Shown: positions 44,120-53,472, counted from the stretch's first letter. The stretch is DNA of 64,000 bases from Galbitalea sp036271875 (GCA_036271875.1 DATAZU010000041.1:6098-70097); one strand, 5' to 3'. Numbers and translations: made by a program. Notes: a model not told the origin generated them from the letters alone.

Positions 44120-45499
44120 CTAGTGCGCGTCCGACGAATTGGACGCGCGGACCATCTCGTCGCGCGGCACGACCTTGATGCGCGCCCGGCCGTGCGGCTC
44201 GCCCAGTGACTGCTCGAATGCGTCCAGGTTGTGCCAGCCGTCGAGGTTCGTGTATTCGATGCCGCGGCTTTCGAGGAGTTCGACAACCGACTCCTCGGAC
44301 GGCGACTCGGGTGACCACCAGTCGGCCTGGTCGTGCACCACGTGCTTGATCGTCTCCATGGCGTCACTCTTGGTGTGACCGATCAGGCCCACCGGACCGC
44401 GCTTGATCCATCCGGTCGCGTAGACACCCGGAATTATCTCGTCGGCGTCGTTCAGCACCTGACCCTCGCGGTTCGGGATGATGCCGCGCTTCTCGTCGAA
44501 CGGGATGCCGTCAAGCGGCGAGCCGAAGTAGCCGACAGCCCGGTACAACGCCTGAATCGGAACCTCGCGAAACTCGCCCGTGCCGCGCACGCCGCCCGCG
44601 CCATCCGGCTCGGTGCGCTCCCAGCGGAAGCCGCTGACGAGGCCGTCGCTTGCCAGCACCTCATCCGGCTTCGCGAAGAAGTGCAGATGCAGGCGCCGCG
44701 ACGCGGCCCCGGTTTCGCTCGATCTGTTCAACAGGCGCTGTCGCCACTGCGTGAACACCCGGTCGATGACGAGTACCTGTTTGTTGGTCTCGATAGCCGT
44801 TCTACTTGCCTCGTCGTAGTCGAAGTCCTCGTCGTGGACAATCATGTCGACGTCACGCAGCTCACCCAACTCGCGCAACTCAAGCGGCGTGAACTTCACC
44901 TGCATCGGTCCGCGTCGACCAAAGACGTGGACATCCGTGACGGGCGACGCCTTCAGTGCCTGGTAGACGTTATCCGGAATTTCGGTGGGAAGCAGATCAT
45001 CCGCATGTTTCGCCAGCATGCGCGCGACATCCAATGCGACGTTGCCGTTGCCGATGACGGCGATCTCCCTGGCCTCGAGCGGCCATTCGCGCGATACGTC
45101 AGGATGTCCGTCGTACCAGCTGACGAAGTCCGCGGCGCCGTAACTCCCGGGAAGGTCGACGCCGGGAAGGTCGAGGTCGGCATCCCGAATGGCGCCGGTC
45201 GAGAAGATCACAGCGTTGTAGTGCTTCTTCAGGTCGTCGAGCGTGATGTCCCGGCCGTACAGCACGTTCCCGAACAGGCGAATGCGGCCGGTGTCGAGCA
45301 CCTCGCGCAGGGCGGTGATGATCCCCTTGATCCGTGGATGATCGGGGGCGACTCCATAGCGGACGAGCCCGTACGGCGCCGGCAACTGCTCGAACAGATC
45401 GATGGAGATGTCGAACTCGGCTTCCGCCTTGAGCAGGATGTCCGCGGCGTAGATGCCGGCGGGTCCGGCGCCGACAATGGCCAGCCTCAGCTTGGTCAC
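44120..45499 (-). CDS. fprA: Ferredoxin/adrenodoxin-type NADP reductase
   Basis: The 459-residue protein has an FAD motif VGAGPAGIYAADILL at the start, PYGLVRYGVAPDHPRIKG, and an NADP-binding motif VIGNGNVALDVARML near residue 150. FGRRGPMQVKFTPLELREL and VYATGWIKRGPVGLIGHTKS near the C-terminus are typical of FprA/adrenodoxin reductase. It passes electrons between NADPH and ferredoxins, feeding cytochromes P450 or other iron-sulfur-dependent reactions. It is cytoplasmic, about the usual length, and the first gene of its strand before a 100-base spacer. Confidence 0.94.
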   Translation of the reverse strand: MTKLRLAIVGAGPAGIYAADILLKAEAEFDISIDLFEQLPAPYGLVRYGVAPDHPRIKGIITALREVLDTGRIRLFGNVLYGRDITLDDLKKHYNAVIFSTGAIRDADLDLPGVDLPGSYGAADFVSWYDGHPDVSREWPLEAREIAVIGNGNVALDVARMLAKHADDLLPTEIPDNVYQALKASPVTDVHVFGRRGPMQVKFTPLELRELGELRDVDMIVHDEDFDYDEASRTAIETNKQVLVIDRVFTQWRQRLLNRSSETGAASRRLHLHFFAKPDEVLASDGLVSGFRWERTEPDGAGGVRGTGEFREVPIQALYRAVGYFGSPLDGIPFDEKRGIIPNREGQVLNDADEIIPGVYATGWIKRGPVGLIGHTKSDAMETIKHVVHDQADWWSPESPSEESVVELLESRGIEYTNLDGWHNLDAFEQSLGEPHGRARIKVVPRDEMVRASNSSDAH

Positions 45500-45562
45500 G
45501 TGTTGTGTTTCCTCTCTTTCATCCGATGGGCGGAGTTGTTTGCTCGGGGCGGAGTTACAACG

Positions 45563-45594
45563 CCGCCCGCAACGGATATCTCCGCCCGCAACGG
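45563..45594. repeat. Direct repeat between fprA and the polyprenyl synthase gene
   Basis: The 13-mer CCGCCCGCAACGG occurs at 45563-45575 and 45582-45594 with ATATCT between. It lies in the 101-base spacer and might be a regulatory or slippage repeat. Confidence 0.5.
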
Positions 45595-45600
45595 GCTGGG

Positions 45601-46683
45601 CTAGCTGGAACGCTCGACGATGGTTCCCGCGAAGCGTGTTAACGCCTTCTTCACGGGGCCGTCGGGTAGCGGGATGAGGGCCGCGACGGCATCGTCGGCC
45701 CAGCGGTGCGCCTCGGCGAGGGTGCGACGAGTAACCTCGTGCTCGCGCAGTTCGTCGATCGCGGCGGACAGGTCAGCGGAGTCGGCATCCGCCTCGTCGT
45801 AGAAGGCGGTGTTGACGTCGTGATCGATGCGGCGCAGCAGCTGGGCTGCGCCATCATCCGTCTCGGCCAGCTCACGCAGATAGAGCAACGGCAGGGTCGC
45901 AACCCCGGCACGCAGGTCGGTTCCCGGCGTCTTGCCCGTGTCATCCAGCCTCGGCGCGAGATCGATCACGTCGTCGATCAGCTGGAATGCAACGCCGATT
46001 CGCTCACCGAACTGGACGACCGGCTGAATGTACTCATCGGAGGCGTTCGAGAACAGCACGCCGACCTGGCCGGCGGTCGCGATCAGAGAACCGGTTTTGT
46101 CGGCGAGCACCCGGAGGTAGTGCGCGATGGGATCCTCGCCCGGGCGCGGTCCGATCGTCTCGTGCAACTGGCCGAGGCACAGGCGCTCGAACGTATCGGC
46201 CTGCAGCTGGATGGCCGCTTCGCCGAGAGACGAAATGATCTTGCTCGCCCGGGCAAAGAGCAGATCACCGGTCAGGATCGCGACCGAGTTGCCCCAGACA
46301 TTCTGGGCGCTCGGGACGCCGCGACGCATCTGCGCCTCATCCATAACATCGTCGTGGTACAGCGATGCGAGGTGGGTGATTTCGATCGCCTGCGCCGCTG
46401 AGATCACGGCATCGTTGTTGCCATCGCCCAATTGCGCCGTCAGCAGCGTGAGGACCGGACGGACGCGCTTGCCGCCCGCCTCGAGTAGGTAACGACTCGT
46501 GACGTCCGCGAGGTCATCCGTGAATGACATCTGCTCGAGCAGGCCCGCCTCAACCGCGGCGAGGCCATCCTCAATGGCGTTGGCGAACTTGCGCTCGTCG
46601 CTCGAGGCGAAGAGCTTCTCACCCAGCCCGAGGGACGAACTCAGGGTGTTTCTGCGGCGTGCGATTGGCGCGCTCGGAGGCAT
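45601..46683 (-). CDS. Trans-polyprenyl diphosphate synthase (menaquinone side chain)
   Basis: ATG 46681-46683 gives 360 residues; the longer frame upstream overlaps menG. The first aspartate-rich motif reads SLYHDDVMDEAQMRRG and the second QLIDDVIDLAPR, with GGKRVRPVLTLL near residue 90. These are the marks of long-chain (hepta- to nonaprenyl) synthases. It extends farnesyl or geranylgeranyl diphosphate with isopentenyl diphosphate to make the tail that MenA attaches. It follows menG on the same strand, 31 bases apart. Confidence 0.92.
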   Translation of the reverse strand: MPPSAPIARRRNTLSSSLGLGEKLFASSDERKFANAIEDGLAAVEAGLLEQMSFTDDLADVTSRYLLEAGGKRVRPVLTLLTAQLGDGNNDAVISAAQAIEITHLASLYHDDVMDEAQMRRGVPSAQNVWGNSVAILTGDLLFARASKIISSLGEAAIQLQADTFERLCLGQLHETIGPRPGEDPIAHYLRVLADKTGSLIATAGQVGVLFSNASDEYIQPVVQFGERIGVAFQLIDDVIDLAPRLDDTGKTPGTDLRAGVATLPLLYLRELAETDDGAAQLLRRIDHDVNTAFYDEADADSADLSAAIDELREHEVTRRTLAEAHRWADDAVAALIPLPDGPVKKALTRFAGTIVERSS

Positions 46684-46714
46684 CAGTGAAGTCGATTCTG
46701 TGTTGAGACGAACG

Positions 46715-47515
46715 TCAGGAGGCTGAGGCGTCCGGCCTCGTTGATTCGGCTGCCTTGATTCCGGGAGCACGCCGCGCGGTAGCACGACGACGCTTGGCAA
46801 CGGATGCGAGGACTGCTGCGTCGACCGGCTTGCGGCCGCGGTGGAGGGCGACCACGCCGGACGAGAGGTTTCGATAGGCGACACGGATAAAGCCGGCTCC
46901 CCGAATCCATTGGCTGAGCTGTCCCTGGTCCGGCCATTCCGCAATCGAATCGGCCAGGTAGCTGTACGCGGCCGGGTTGGATGAGACGGCGATCGAGATC
47001 GTGGGCAGCACGTACCGGAGGTACGCCTGGTAACCCATTCGGAACAGAGCGCGCGGGGGTTTGGAGAACTCGCAAATGACGAGCCGACCGCCGGGCTTCA
47101 GCACCCGGTACATCTCGGCCAGAGCGATCTTCGGATCGTTTACGTTGCGAAGACCGAAACTGATTGTGACGGCGTCGAACTCGTCATCGCCGAACGGCAG
47201 CTTCTCGATGTCGGCCTGCACGAATTCGATGTTTTTGTGCTTGCGACGACCCTCCTCGATCATCCCCGGCGAGAAGTCGACGGCAATGACTTTGGCACCG
47301 GAGTGCGACAGCGCAACCGAACTGGTTCCGGTGCCCGCTGCGAGATCGAGGATGCGTTCCCCCGGCTGCGGGGCGACCGCGCGAACGGTCGCGATCCGCC
47401 AGAGGTATGCGTTGCCTGCGGACAGCACTGCGTTGGTGCGGTCATAGTGCTTGGCGACGCCATCGAACATGTCGGCAACCTCATCGGGCTGCTTGTCCAT
47501 GTCCGCCTTACTCAC
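46715..47515 (-). CDS. menG: Demethylmenaquinone methyltransferase
   Basis: The 266-residue protein from GTG 47515 has the UbiE/MenG opening VADMFDGVAKHYDRTNAVLS and SAM motif I LDLAAGTGTSSVALS. VTISFGLRNVNDPKIALAEM and VLKPGGRLVICEFSKP complete the signature. It methylates demethylmenaquinone at C2 in the last step of menaquinone synthesis. It has a long basic C-terminal tail of about 40 residues beyond the family core. It is divergent from menF with 55 bases between the starts. Confidence 0.94.
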   Translation of the reverse strand: MSKADMDKQPDEVADMFDGVAKHYDRTNAVLSAGNAYLWRIATVRAVAPQPGERILDLAAGTGTSSVALSHSGAKVIAVDFSPGMIEEGRRKHKNIEFVQADIEKLPFGDDEFDAVTISFGLRNVNDPKIALAEMYRVLKPGGRLVICEFSKPPRALFRMGYQAYLRYVLPTISIAVSSNPAAYSYLADSIAEWPDQGQLSQWIRGAGFIRVAYRNLSSGVVALHRGRKPVDAAVLASVAKRRRATARRAPGIKAAESTRPDASAS

Positions 47516-47570
47516 GTTTTCCAGTGTACTGAGAAAGCCTCCGCCTTCCCTGCGGTACTACTGTCGTTAC

Positions 47571-48821
47571 GTGAGTGATACCGCGGGCGAGACGCCCGTG
47601 CTGTCCGTTTCGACGGAACTCGTCGACGACATCCGTCCGCTTGTGCCGCTGGTCGATCCGCGGCATCCGCTGGTCTTCATTCGACGCGGCGCGGGAATTG
47701 CCGGTATCGGCGAAGCGCTGCGGCTCGAGTTCAGTGGACCGTCACGGTTCACAGATGCGTCGGCGACCTGGATGCGCATCGCGGCGGCGGCGCGAGTGAG
47801 CGACCCGGTCGTACTGCCCGGGTCTGGGCTGGTCGCGCTTGGCGCCTTCGCGTTCGCGGATGAGTCGGCGCAGACGAGCGTGCTGATCGTGCCGTCGATT
47901 GTTATCGGCCGGCGCGATGGAATCAGCTGGGTCACCCGGATCCACGCGATCGAAGACGGCCCTTCGACGGGCTCGTTGGGAACCGAAGCGCCGCTCGGCG
48001 ACGATTTCCACGTCGCGTTCGACTTTGGCCCTCTCGATCGCCCCGGCTACATGGCGGCCGTCGATGCCGCCCTCGTGCACCTTCGCGCGAACGAGCTGAG
48101 CAAGGTCGTGCTCGCCCGTTCCATGGTCGGGCATCTACCGGAGGGCGCCGACCTGCGGGTGCTCCTCGCCGAACTCGCGACCGGATATCCCGACACCTGG
48201 ACCTTCGCGGTAGACGGCCTCATCGGCTCAAGTCCGGAGACCCTGGTGACGGCGAACGGCGGAACGGTCACCGCCCGAGTACTCGCCGGTAGCGCGCCAC
48301 GCGGCACCGACCCCGCGAGCGACCAGGACGCCGCAGCCGCCCTCGCGACATCCACCAAAGATCTCGACGAGCACCAGTTCGCCCTGCGCAGCCTGCTCGC
48401 ATCCCTCGCCCCGCACGCCGCGAACGTCACCTCAAGCGAGCAGCCGTTCACGCTCAAGCTTCCGAACCTCTGGCACCTGGCCAGCGATGTCGAGGGAGAC
48501 CTGAGCGACGGATCATCCTCGCTGGATCTCATCGCGGCGCTGCATCCGACGGCGGCGGTCGCCGGCACACCGACGCCAGCCGCGCTCGCCCTCATCCGAC
48601 AACTCGAGCCGTTCGACCGTGGGCGCTACGCCGGGCCGGTGGGCTGGATCGGCGCAGATGGCGACGGTGAGTGGGCGATTGCACTTCGATCGGCGCAGGT
48701 CGATCCGGACGGAACCGTGACCGCCTACGCCGGAGCGGGCATCGTGATCGACTCAGACCCCGAGCAGGAGATGCTCGAAACCCGGATGAAGTTCCGTCCG
48801 GTGATCGACGCCTTCGCCTGA
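47571..48821 (+). CDS. menF: Isochorismate synthase
   Basis: GTG 47571 gives 416 residues. The chorismate-binding domain covers about residues 150-410: ELSKVVLARSM, SSPETLVTANGGTVTARVLA, the metal-binding HLASDVEGDL and EQEMLETRMKFRPVIDAFA. It converts chorismate to isochorismate, the entry step of the men pathway. Near residues 130-138 the sequence GPSTGSLGT is encoded by a stretch (47958-47984) resembling a bacterial palindromic repeat, possibly inserted in frame in a loop. It ends at a long hairpin terminator. Confidence 0.93.
   Translation: MSDTAGETPVLSVSTELVDDIRPLVPLVDPRHPLVFIRRGAGIAGIGEALRLEFSGPSRFTDASATWMRIAAAARVSDPVVLPGSGLVALGAFAFADESAQTSVLIVPSIVIGRRDGISWVTRIHAIEDGPSTGSLGTEAPLGDDFHVAFDFGPLDRPGYMAAVDAALVHLRANELSKVVLARSMVGHLPEGADLRVLLAELATGYPDTWTFAVDGLIGSSPETLVTANGGTVTARVLAGSAPRGTDPASDQDAAAALATSTKDLDEHQFALRSLLASLAPHAANVTSSEQPFTLKLPNLWHLASDVEGDLSDGSSSLDLIAALHPTAAVAGTPTPAALALIRQLEPFDRGRYAGPVGWIGADGDGEWAIALRSAQVDPDGTVTAYAGAGIVIDSDPEQEMLETRMKFRPVIDAFA
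47958..47984 (+). repeat. REP-like repeat inside menF
   Basis: GGCCCTTCGACGGGCTCGTT followed by GGGAACC is close to the widespread repeat with the core CCCTTCGACAGGCTCAGGG. It is read in frame as GPSTGSLGT. A relative occurs at 61253-61276 in the phosphatase gene, read in the same frame. Confidence 0.5.
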
Positions 48822-48829
48822 CCTCAAAC

Positions 48830-48900
48830 TCCGTGAGAGGGCCCAATCGACCCATAAACGCTGTGTTTTATGGGTCGATTGGGCCCTCTCACGGATTTTT
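48830..48900. terminator. Long perfect hairpin between convergent menF and ppk2
   Basis: A 29-bp perfect inverted repeat (48830-48858 and 48867-48895) with an 8-base loop is followed by TTTTT on the plus strand. It fits a strong terminator for menF, and the symmetric stem could also stop transcription from the ppk2 side. The stem begins TCCGTGAGAGGGCCCAATCG. Confidence 0.88.
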
Positions 48901-49735
48901 AGATGGTGCTGTTCTGGACGCGAGCGCGCTGGGCAGCGACATCATAGGTCGGACCGGGCCACTCGGGGTTCAGTTCGCGAAGATGCGTGAGCAGGATGTC
49001 CTGCACCGCGAGCCGCGAGTACCACTTGTGGTCGGCCGGCACGACATACCAAGGCGCGGCATCCGTCGTCGTTCGCTGAACGGCGATCTGGTACGCCTCC
49101 TGATACTGGTTCCAGAATGCGCGTTCGTCGACGTCGCCCGGGTTGAACTTCCACTGCTTGGTGGGGTCGTCGAGTCGAGCCAGGAGCCGCGACTTCTGCT
49201 CGTCGGCGCTGATGTGCAGCATGATCTTGATGATCGTGGTGCCGCCCTTCGCGAGCTCCGCCTCGAAATCGGTGATGATGCCGTAGCGCCTCTCGATCTC
49301 GTCTGCTGGCGCCATGGCGTGCACGCGCTCGATCAGGACGTCCTCGTAGTGCGAGCGATCGAAGACGCCGAGGAAGCCCGGCGGCGGAAGCTGCGGACGC
49401 ACCCGCCAAAGGAAGTCGTGGGCTTTCTCTTCAGGAGTCGGCGCCTTGAACGAATGGATCTTCAGCCCGTGCGGATCGACGGCCTCGAGTACGTGCTCGA
49501 CCGTTCCGCCCTTGCCCGACGTATCCATGCCCTGCAGCACGAGTAACACACTCCGAGTGCCACCGGACAGGCTCTCGGCGAAGAGCCGCTCCTGCAGGTC
49601 GCCGATCTCAAGCACGCCCGCCGCGAGCACCTTCAGCGACTCTGTCTTGTCGCCCTTGAAGCCGGGACTGGATGCCGGATCAATATCCGTCAGCACGGTG
49701 TCGGATGCCGCGCGGAGCTTGCTCTCAATTCCCAT
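48899..49735 (-). CDS. ppk2: Polyphosphate kinase 2 family protein
   Basis: The 278-residue protein has a Walker A-like motif LQGMDTSGKGGTVEHVLEAV near residue 68 and PPGFLGVFDRSHYEDVLIER (Walker B and lid region). The C-terminal end with WYVVPADHKWYSRLAVQDIL is typical of PPK2. These enzymes move phosphate between polyphosphate and nucleoside mono- or diphosphates. The length fits class I or III, and the class cannot be decided by eye. It is cytoplasmic. It is convergent with menF and shares its terminator. Confidence 0.92.
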   Translation of the reverse strand: MGIESKLRAASDTVLTDIDPASSPGFKGDKTESLKVLAAGVLEIGDLQERLFAESLSGGTRSVLLVLQGMDTSGKGGTVEHVLEAVDPHGLKIHSFKAPTPEEKAHDFLWRVRPQLPPPGFLGVFDRSHYEDVLIERVHAMAPADEIERRYGIITDFEAELAKGGTTIIKIMLHISADEQKSRLLARLDDPTKQWKFNPGDVDERAFWNQYQEAYQIAVQRTTTDAAPWYVVPADHKWYSRLAVQDILLTHLRELNPEWPGPTYDVAAQRARVQNSTI

Positions 49736-49741
49736 GCCGCA

Positions 49742-50090
49742 ACGCTAGTGCCTCGGTACGCGATCGCTCGCTGTCGATAACTCATGCAGAAAACAGCAGA
49801 CGGTCTGAGGAAGCCCGGAATTGCGCGGGACTAGCTTGCCAATCCGAAAATCTGCATGAGTTACGGACAAGATTCGGTGGTTGATCGGGTCGGGGTCGAC
49901 TCCGGGACAATTTCCGGGCGCCCAACTCGCCTTACACCCACCTCATCGTGGGTCCCGATCGCCGCGCGTTTCCCGCCTGAAATAGGTCGCTTCGGCACCC
50001 CGGCGGAATTCGCCGAGGATCTCGGATCCGCCCGGGGGAGATACCGGTTCGGGCGATCCTCTGGTCCGACGCAGCGGGTTTTCCGCGCAA
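49742..50090. other. Intergenic region with an inverted-repeat element
   Basis: No supported gene lies in these roughly 350 bases. TAACTCATGCAGA (49778-49790) and its exact complement TCTGCATGAGTTA (49851-49863) bracket 60 bases, a structure similar to the element at 56977-57053. The rest (49864-50090) shows nothing recognisable; small frames crossing it have no familiar pattern. Confidence 0.6.
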
Positions 50091-51749
50091 CTAGCGCGGC
50101 AGGGGAACCTCGATCAGGGTGGGGCCAGTGGATGCGGTGAGCGCCTGGTCCAATTCACCGCGGTTCGTCGCGCGCAGGTAGCTCCAGCCGTATGCAGCGG
50201 CGAGCGAATCGAAGTCGACTAGCTGGGGGGTAAGCAGCACCCGATCGATGGCATCCTGCGGGGCCGATGCCGCGACCTCGAGCGTGTCGAAGATCGTTCC
50301 GCCGCCGTCGTTGCCCACGACCAGCTGGATGCGCGGGCGCGACTCGCCAACGCCGAACGCCATCCCGCCGACGTCGTGCAGCGCAGCCAGGTCACCCAGG
50401 AGCACGCGGGTGGTGCCATCCGTCTCGCTGCCGAGGGCGACGCCAACTGCGGTCGAAATTGTCCCGTCGATGCCCGCCAGCCCGCGGTTGGCGTGCACCG
50501 AGATCTTCTTCCCCGGGACGTAGTTGTCGGCCTCGCGGATCAGGCGAGACGCTCCCAGGACCAGGCGATCATGCGGCCAGGTCGCGCGCCAGACGGCTTC
50601 GACGAGCATCCGACGGTCGATCGGCCGACGAATGGCGGCGAGCTCACGACGGGCAAACTCCGCGCTCCCGAGTTCTGCCGCGCTCGGCTCCGGTTCCGGC
50701 TCGAGCAGGGCACGCGATGCGCTGACCCAGCGCCCCAGCCAGGATCTGCCGGTAGGCGAGTCATCCAGCTCACCGACAACGACCACGGCGCTCGCAAATT
50801 TCTTTACCGTGTGGCCCGGGTTGTAGTCGTCAACGGCCGACGACCGCACGACCACGGTCTCGACGCCGTGTCGCTGGATCAGCGCCGGAACCTCGCGGCT
50901 CAGAGTTGGATGCCCGAACACAATTACCCGTGCGACCCGATCACCGAAGTTACCGGTCTTCAGCAGTTCGCGATACGCAACCACGAGATTCGGGCCAAAA
51001 TGCGCGCCGCTCGAGACCTCGGCGAGAAGCGGAGCCCCGAGCTGACGAGCGACCTCCTCGGCCCGGGATCCCGCGCCAGCGCCAGCGACGACAACCGTTC
51101 CCGGCGCGACCGGCAGGCGTAGCGCCGACGACGGGATGGGTTCGTCGGCCTCCGCGGTCCAGTCGCCGACCGATTCCGGAAGAAAGGTCGCCGATGACAA
51201 CGGTTCCGTGAAAGCCAGGTTCAGGTGCACCGGCTGCGGCCGTCCGGCAAACGCCGCGGCCCAGGTTTGCTTCGCGAGCGCAGCGGCGGCACCCGTCTCT
51301 CCGGGCTTCCCGACCGGCTCGGGGATGTCGCGGGAGAAGGATGTCGCGGCGCCGAAGATGCCCCACTGGATCGTTGTCTGGTTCGACCCGATCCCCCGAA
51401 GCGTCTCAGGACGATCAGCGCTGACCACGATCAGCGGCACCCCGGAGTGATGTGCTTCGAGAACGGCGGGATGGAGGTTGGCCACGGCCGTCCCCGATGT
51501 CATAATCACGACGACGGGCAGTCCGGTCTCGACCGCGAGACCGAGAGCAAGAAATCCGCTCACGCGCTCGTCGATGCGAACGTGCAGGCGCAGCAATCCC
51601 GCGCGTTCGTATTCTGCAGCGGCAAGCGCGAGCGCCTGCGAGCGCGATCCGGGACTGAGAACAATGTCGCGCAGACCACGTCGCGCGAACTCATCGAGGA
51701 GGGCTACGGCGAAAGCGGTAGCCGGCGACTCAGTCCTCGGGCTTGTCAT
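50091..51749 (-). CDS. menD: 2-succinyl-5-enolpyruvyl-6-hydroxy-3-cyclohexene-1-carboxylate synthase
   Basis: The 552-residue ThDP enzyme has the MenD signatures RDIVLSPGSRSQALALAAAE (isochorismate-site Arg/Ser), HVRIDERVSGFLALGLAVET (catalytic Glu), VVIMTSGTAVANLHPAVLEA, and a ThDP/Mg2+ motif region GDLAALHDVGGM...VVGNDGGGTIFDTL. It adds succinic semialdehyde derived from 2-oxoglutarate to isochorismate. Length is normal. The start ATG region overlaps the downstream end of the PLD-N gene by 20 bases, suggesting co-transcription from that gene. Confidence 0.95.
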   Translation of the reverse strand: MTSPRTESPATAFAVALLDEFARRGLRDIVLSPGSRSQALALAAAEYERAGLLRLHVRIDERVSGFLALGLAVETGLPVVVIMTSGTAVANLHPAVLEAHHSGVPLIVVSADRPETLRGIGSNQTTIQWGIFGAATSFSRDIPEPVGKPGETGAAAALAKQTWAAAFAGRPQPVHLNLAFTEPLSSATFLPESVGDWTAEADEPIPSSALRLPVAPGTVVVAGAGAGSRAEEVARQLGAPLLAEVSSGAHFGPNLVVAYRELLKTGNFGDRVARVIVFGHPTLSREVPALIQRHGVETVVVRSSAVDDYNPGHTVKKFASAVVVVGELDDSPTGRSWLGRWVSASRALLEPEPEPSAAELGSAEFARRELAAIRRPIDRRMLVEAVWRATWPHDRLVLGASRLIREADNYVPGKKISVHANRGLAGIDGTISTAVGVALGSETDGTTRVLLGDLAALHDVGGMAFGVGESRPRIQLVVGNDGGGTIFDTLEVAASAPQDAIDRVLLTPQLVDFDSLAAAYGWSYLRATNRGELDQALTASTGPTLIEVPLPR

Positions 51750-52083
51750 CGTTCAGAGCTTTAAGCTCCGCTTCGAGTTCACGGATGCGCGCTTCCTGGT
51801 CCTGCTGCTTTGCGGCGTTCCGCAGAAAGTCGGGGTCGTCATCCGGGCCCTTCGGCGCCCGTGTCCTGGAGACGCGACGCACCGTGTCATCCTCGTTTCG
51901 ACGCAGCTTGCCCAGCGTTAGCCAGAGAATCGGCCCAAGAATCGGGAGAAGGATGATGATGAAGACCCAGGCGATCTTGTTCAGCGATTTGATCCGCGAC
52001 TCATAGATCGAGATGACATCGACCAGGCAGAAGATGAGCAGCGCCAAGTCGATGAACCCGATGATCAGGTCAAAGCGAACCAT
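51730..52083 (-). CDS. PLD-nuclease N-terminal domain membrane protein
   Basis: The 117-residue protein has two membrane helices (IIGFIDLALLIFCLVDVISI and IAWVFIIILLPILGPILWLT), the PLDc_N domain found at the start of cardiolipin synthases and as small free-standing proteins. A charged coiled-coil-like tail (QDQEARIRELEAELKALNDD) follows. The function of the free form is unknown. It is upstream of and overlapping menD, a context common in this group of Actinobacteria. Confidence 0.85.
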   Translation of the reverse strand: MVRFDLIIGFIDLALLIFCLVDVISIYESRIKSLNKIAWVFIIILLPILGPILWLTLGKLRRNEDDTVRRVSRTRAPKGPDDDPDFLRNAAKQQDQEARIRELEAELKALNDDKPED

Positions 52084-52138
52084 GCGAGTAATTGTAAGCT
52101 CGCACCTTCCTCAAATGCTTCGCGCATAAACTGTCAGG

Positions 52139-52396
52139 GTGCCAGCCTGGGTCAAGTATCTTCTCGTCCGGATCGGTATCTTCGCCGTCGTTCTCGCCGT
52201 GCTACTGGTCTTCCAGGTCAATCCCTTCATCTCGGCGGTCGTCGCGGCGGTAGCCGGATTCGTCCTCGGCTACATCTTTTTCCGGGGGCTGCGCGATCAG
52301 GTCGCGAAAGAGTTCGCTTCACGCAACGAAAAGCCTGCGCCCGTCAAAAACGTCGACACGGACGCTGAGGACGAGGCGCTCGATCGCCTCGAGTAG
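52139..52396 (+). CDS. DUF4229 small membrane protein
   Basis: The 85-residue protein from GTG 52139 has two hydrophobic segments (YLLVRIGIFAVVLAVLLVF and FISAVVAAVAGFVLGYIFF) and an acidic C-terminus, matching DUF4229 in length and pattern. The function is unknown. It is regularly found near menA in Actinobacteria. Its stop lies three bases before the convergent menA stop codon. Confidence 0.85.
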   Translation: MPAWVKYLLVRIGIFAVVLAVLLVFQVNPFISAVVAAVAGFVLGYIFFRGLRDQVAKEFASRNEKPAPVKNVDTDAEDEALDRLE

Positions 52397-52398
52397 CG

Positions 52399-53463
52399 TC
52401 AATCGACCAGGCCGAACCCGAGCCCGAGCGCGAAGAACAGCGCGGTCAGGCTGGAGAGTTGCAGCGCAACGATGAGCTCCTGCGGGGTCTTGGCCGTCAG
52501 GGTGATGAGCACGGCCGGAATAGCCAGGAGCAGCACAAAGTACGTGAAGAACACGTCCGTGTACAGAGCCAGGAACAGGATCAGGATCACAAACGGCAGC
52601 AGCAGGAACACGGCGAACACGATTCGCGCCGCCCGGTTGCCGATGAGTACGGCGAGTGTGCGCTTGCCCGCGAGCTTGTCCTGGGGCAGGTCGCGGATGT
52701 TGTTGACCATGAGCACGGCGCAGGCGATCAACCCGACGGCGGCTCCCGCGATGAGGGAGTCGAGCCAGTCTCCCGCGAAGAACTCCGTTGTCGACTCCTG
52801 AACGAAGGTCGTCCCCATGGTCGCCACCAGCCCGAAGAACACGAACACGAACAGCTCGCCGAGGCCGTAGTACCCATACGGGCGCTTGCCACCCGTGTAA
52901 AAGTATGCGGCGATGATGCTCACGGCACCGATCGCGAGGAGCCAGTACTGGCCGACCAGGACGACGAGTACTACCCCGGCAACGGCCGCGAGCCCGAAGA
53001 ATACGAGCGCAACGGTCAGCACGGTCCGCGGCTTGGCAGCACCCGAGCCGGTCAGGCGGGACGGGCCGAGACGGAACTTGTCTGTGCCCCGAACACCGTC
53101 CGAATAGTCGTTCGCGTAGTTGACGCCAATCTGCAGGAAAATCGCGACCGCAAGAGCGAGTCCGATCCGAAGCCACTGCCACTCGGCGCGCTCCTCGTGC
53201 GCGACCGCTGTACCGAGGATGACGGGGGAAACCGATAGCGGAAGCGTGCGCAGGCGCGCCCCGGCGATCCAATCCCTCGGTCCGGCCTTTCTCGCCTTCT
53301 TGGCCGTAGGCGGGCGACCTCCGGGCCGACCGCTGCGACTCTTCGGAGCGTTGCCCGTTGCGCGGGCCTCCTTCGGAATGCGGACGTCGTCCTCGAGTCG
53401 AGCCGGTACCTGATTCTTTTCGACGCGATTCGGGTCGATGCGCTGCTGCTTGCGTGAGGCCAC
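52399..53463 (-). CDS. menA: 1,4-dihydroxy-2-naphthoate polyprenyltransferase
   Basis: The 354-residue protein from GTG 53463 has a basic N-terminus of about 65 residues and then the UbiA-type membrane domain. It carries the aspartate motifs NYANDYSDGVRGTD near residue 115 and VNNIRDLPQDKLAGKRT near residue 255 and has eight to nine helices. It attaches the polyprenyl chain to dihydroxynaphthoate at the membrane. The basic, Pro/Lys-rich N-terminal extension is longer than in E. coli MenA. The next gene upstream, menE, ends ten bases before its start. Confidence 0.94.
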   Translation of the reverse strand: MASRKQQRIDPNRVEKNQVPARLEDDVRIPKEARATGNAPKSRSGRPGGRPPTAKKARKAGPRDWIAGARLRTLPLSVSPVILGTAVAHEERAEWQWLRIGLALAVAIFLQIGVNYANDYSDGVRGTDKFRLGPSRLTGSGAAKPRTVLTVALVFFGLAAVAGVVLVVLVGQYWLLAIGAVSIIAAYFYTGGKRPYGYYGLGELFVFVFFGLVATMGTTFVQESTTEFFAGDWLDSLIAGAAVGLIACAVLMVNNIRDLPQDKLAGKRTLAVLIGNRAARIVFAVFLLLPFVILILFLALYTDVFFTYFVLLLAIPAVLITLTAKTPQELIVALQLSSLTALFFALGLGFGLVD

Positions 53464-53472
53464 GGTGGGATT

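Noticed and set aside
49856..50140. A 94-codon frame between ppk2 and menD
   Set aside because: It starts inside the inverted-repeat element, overlaps the menD end and has no family-like pattern.
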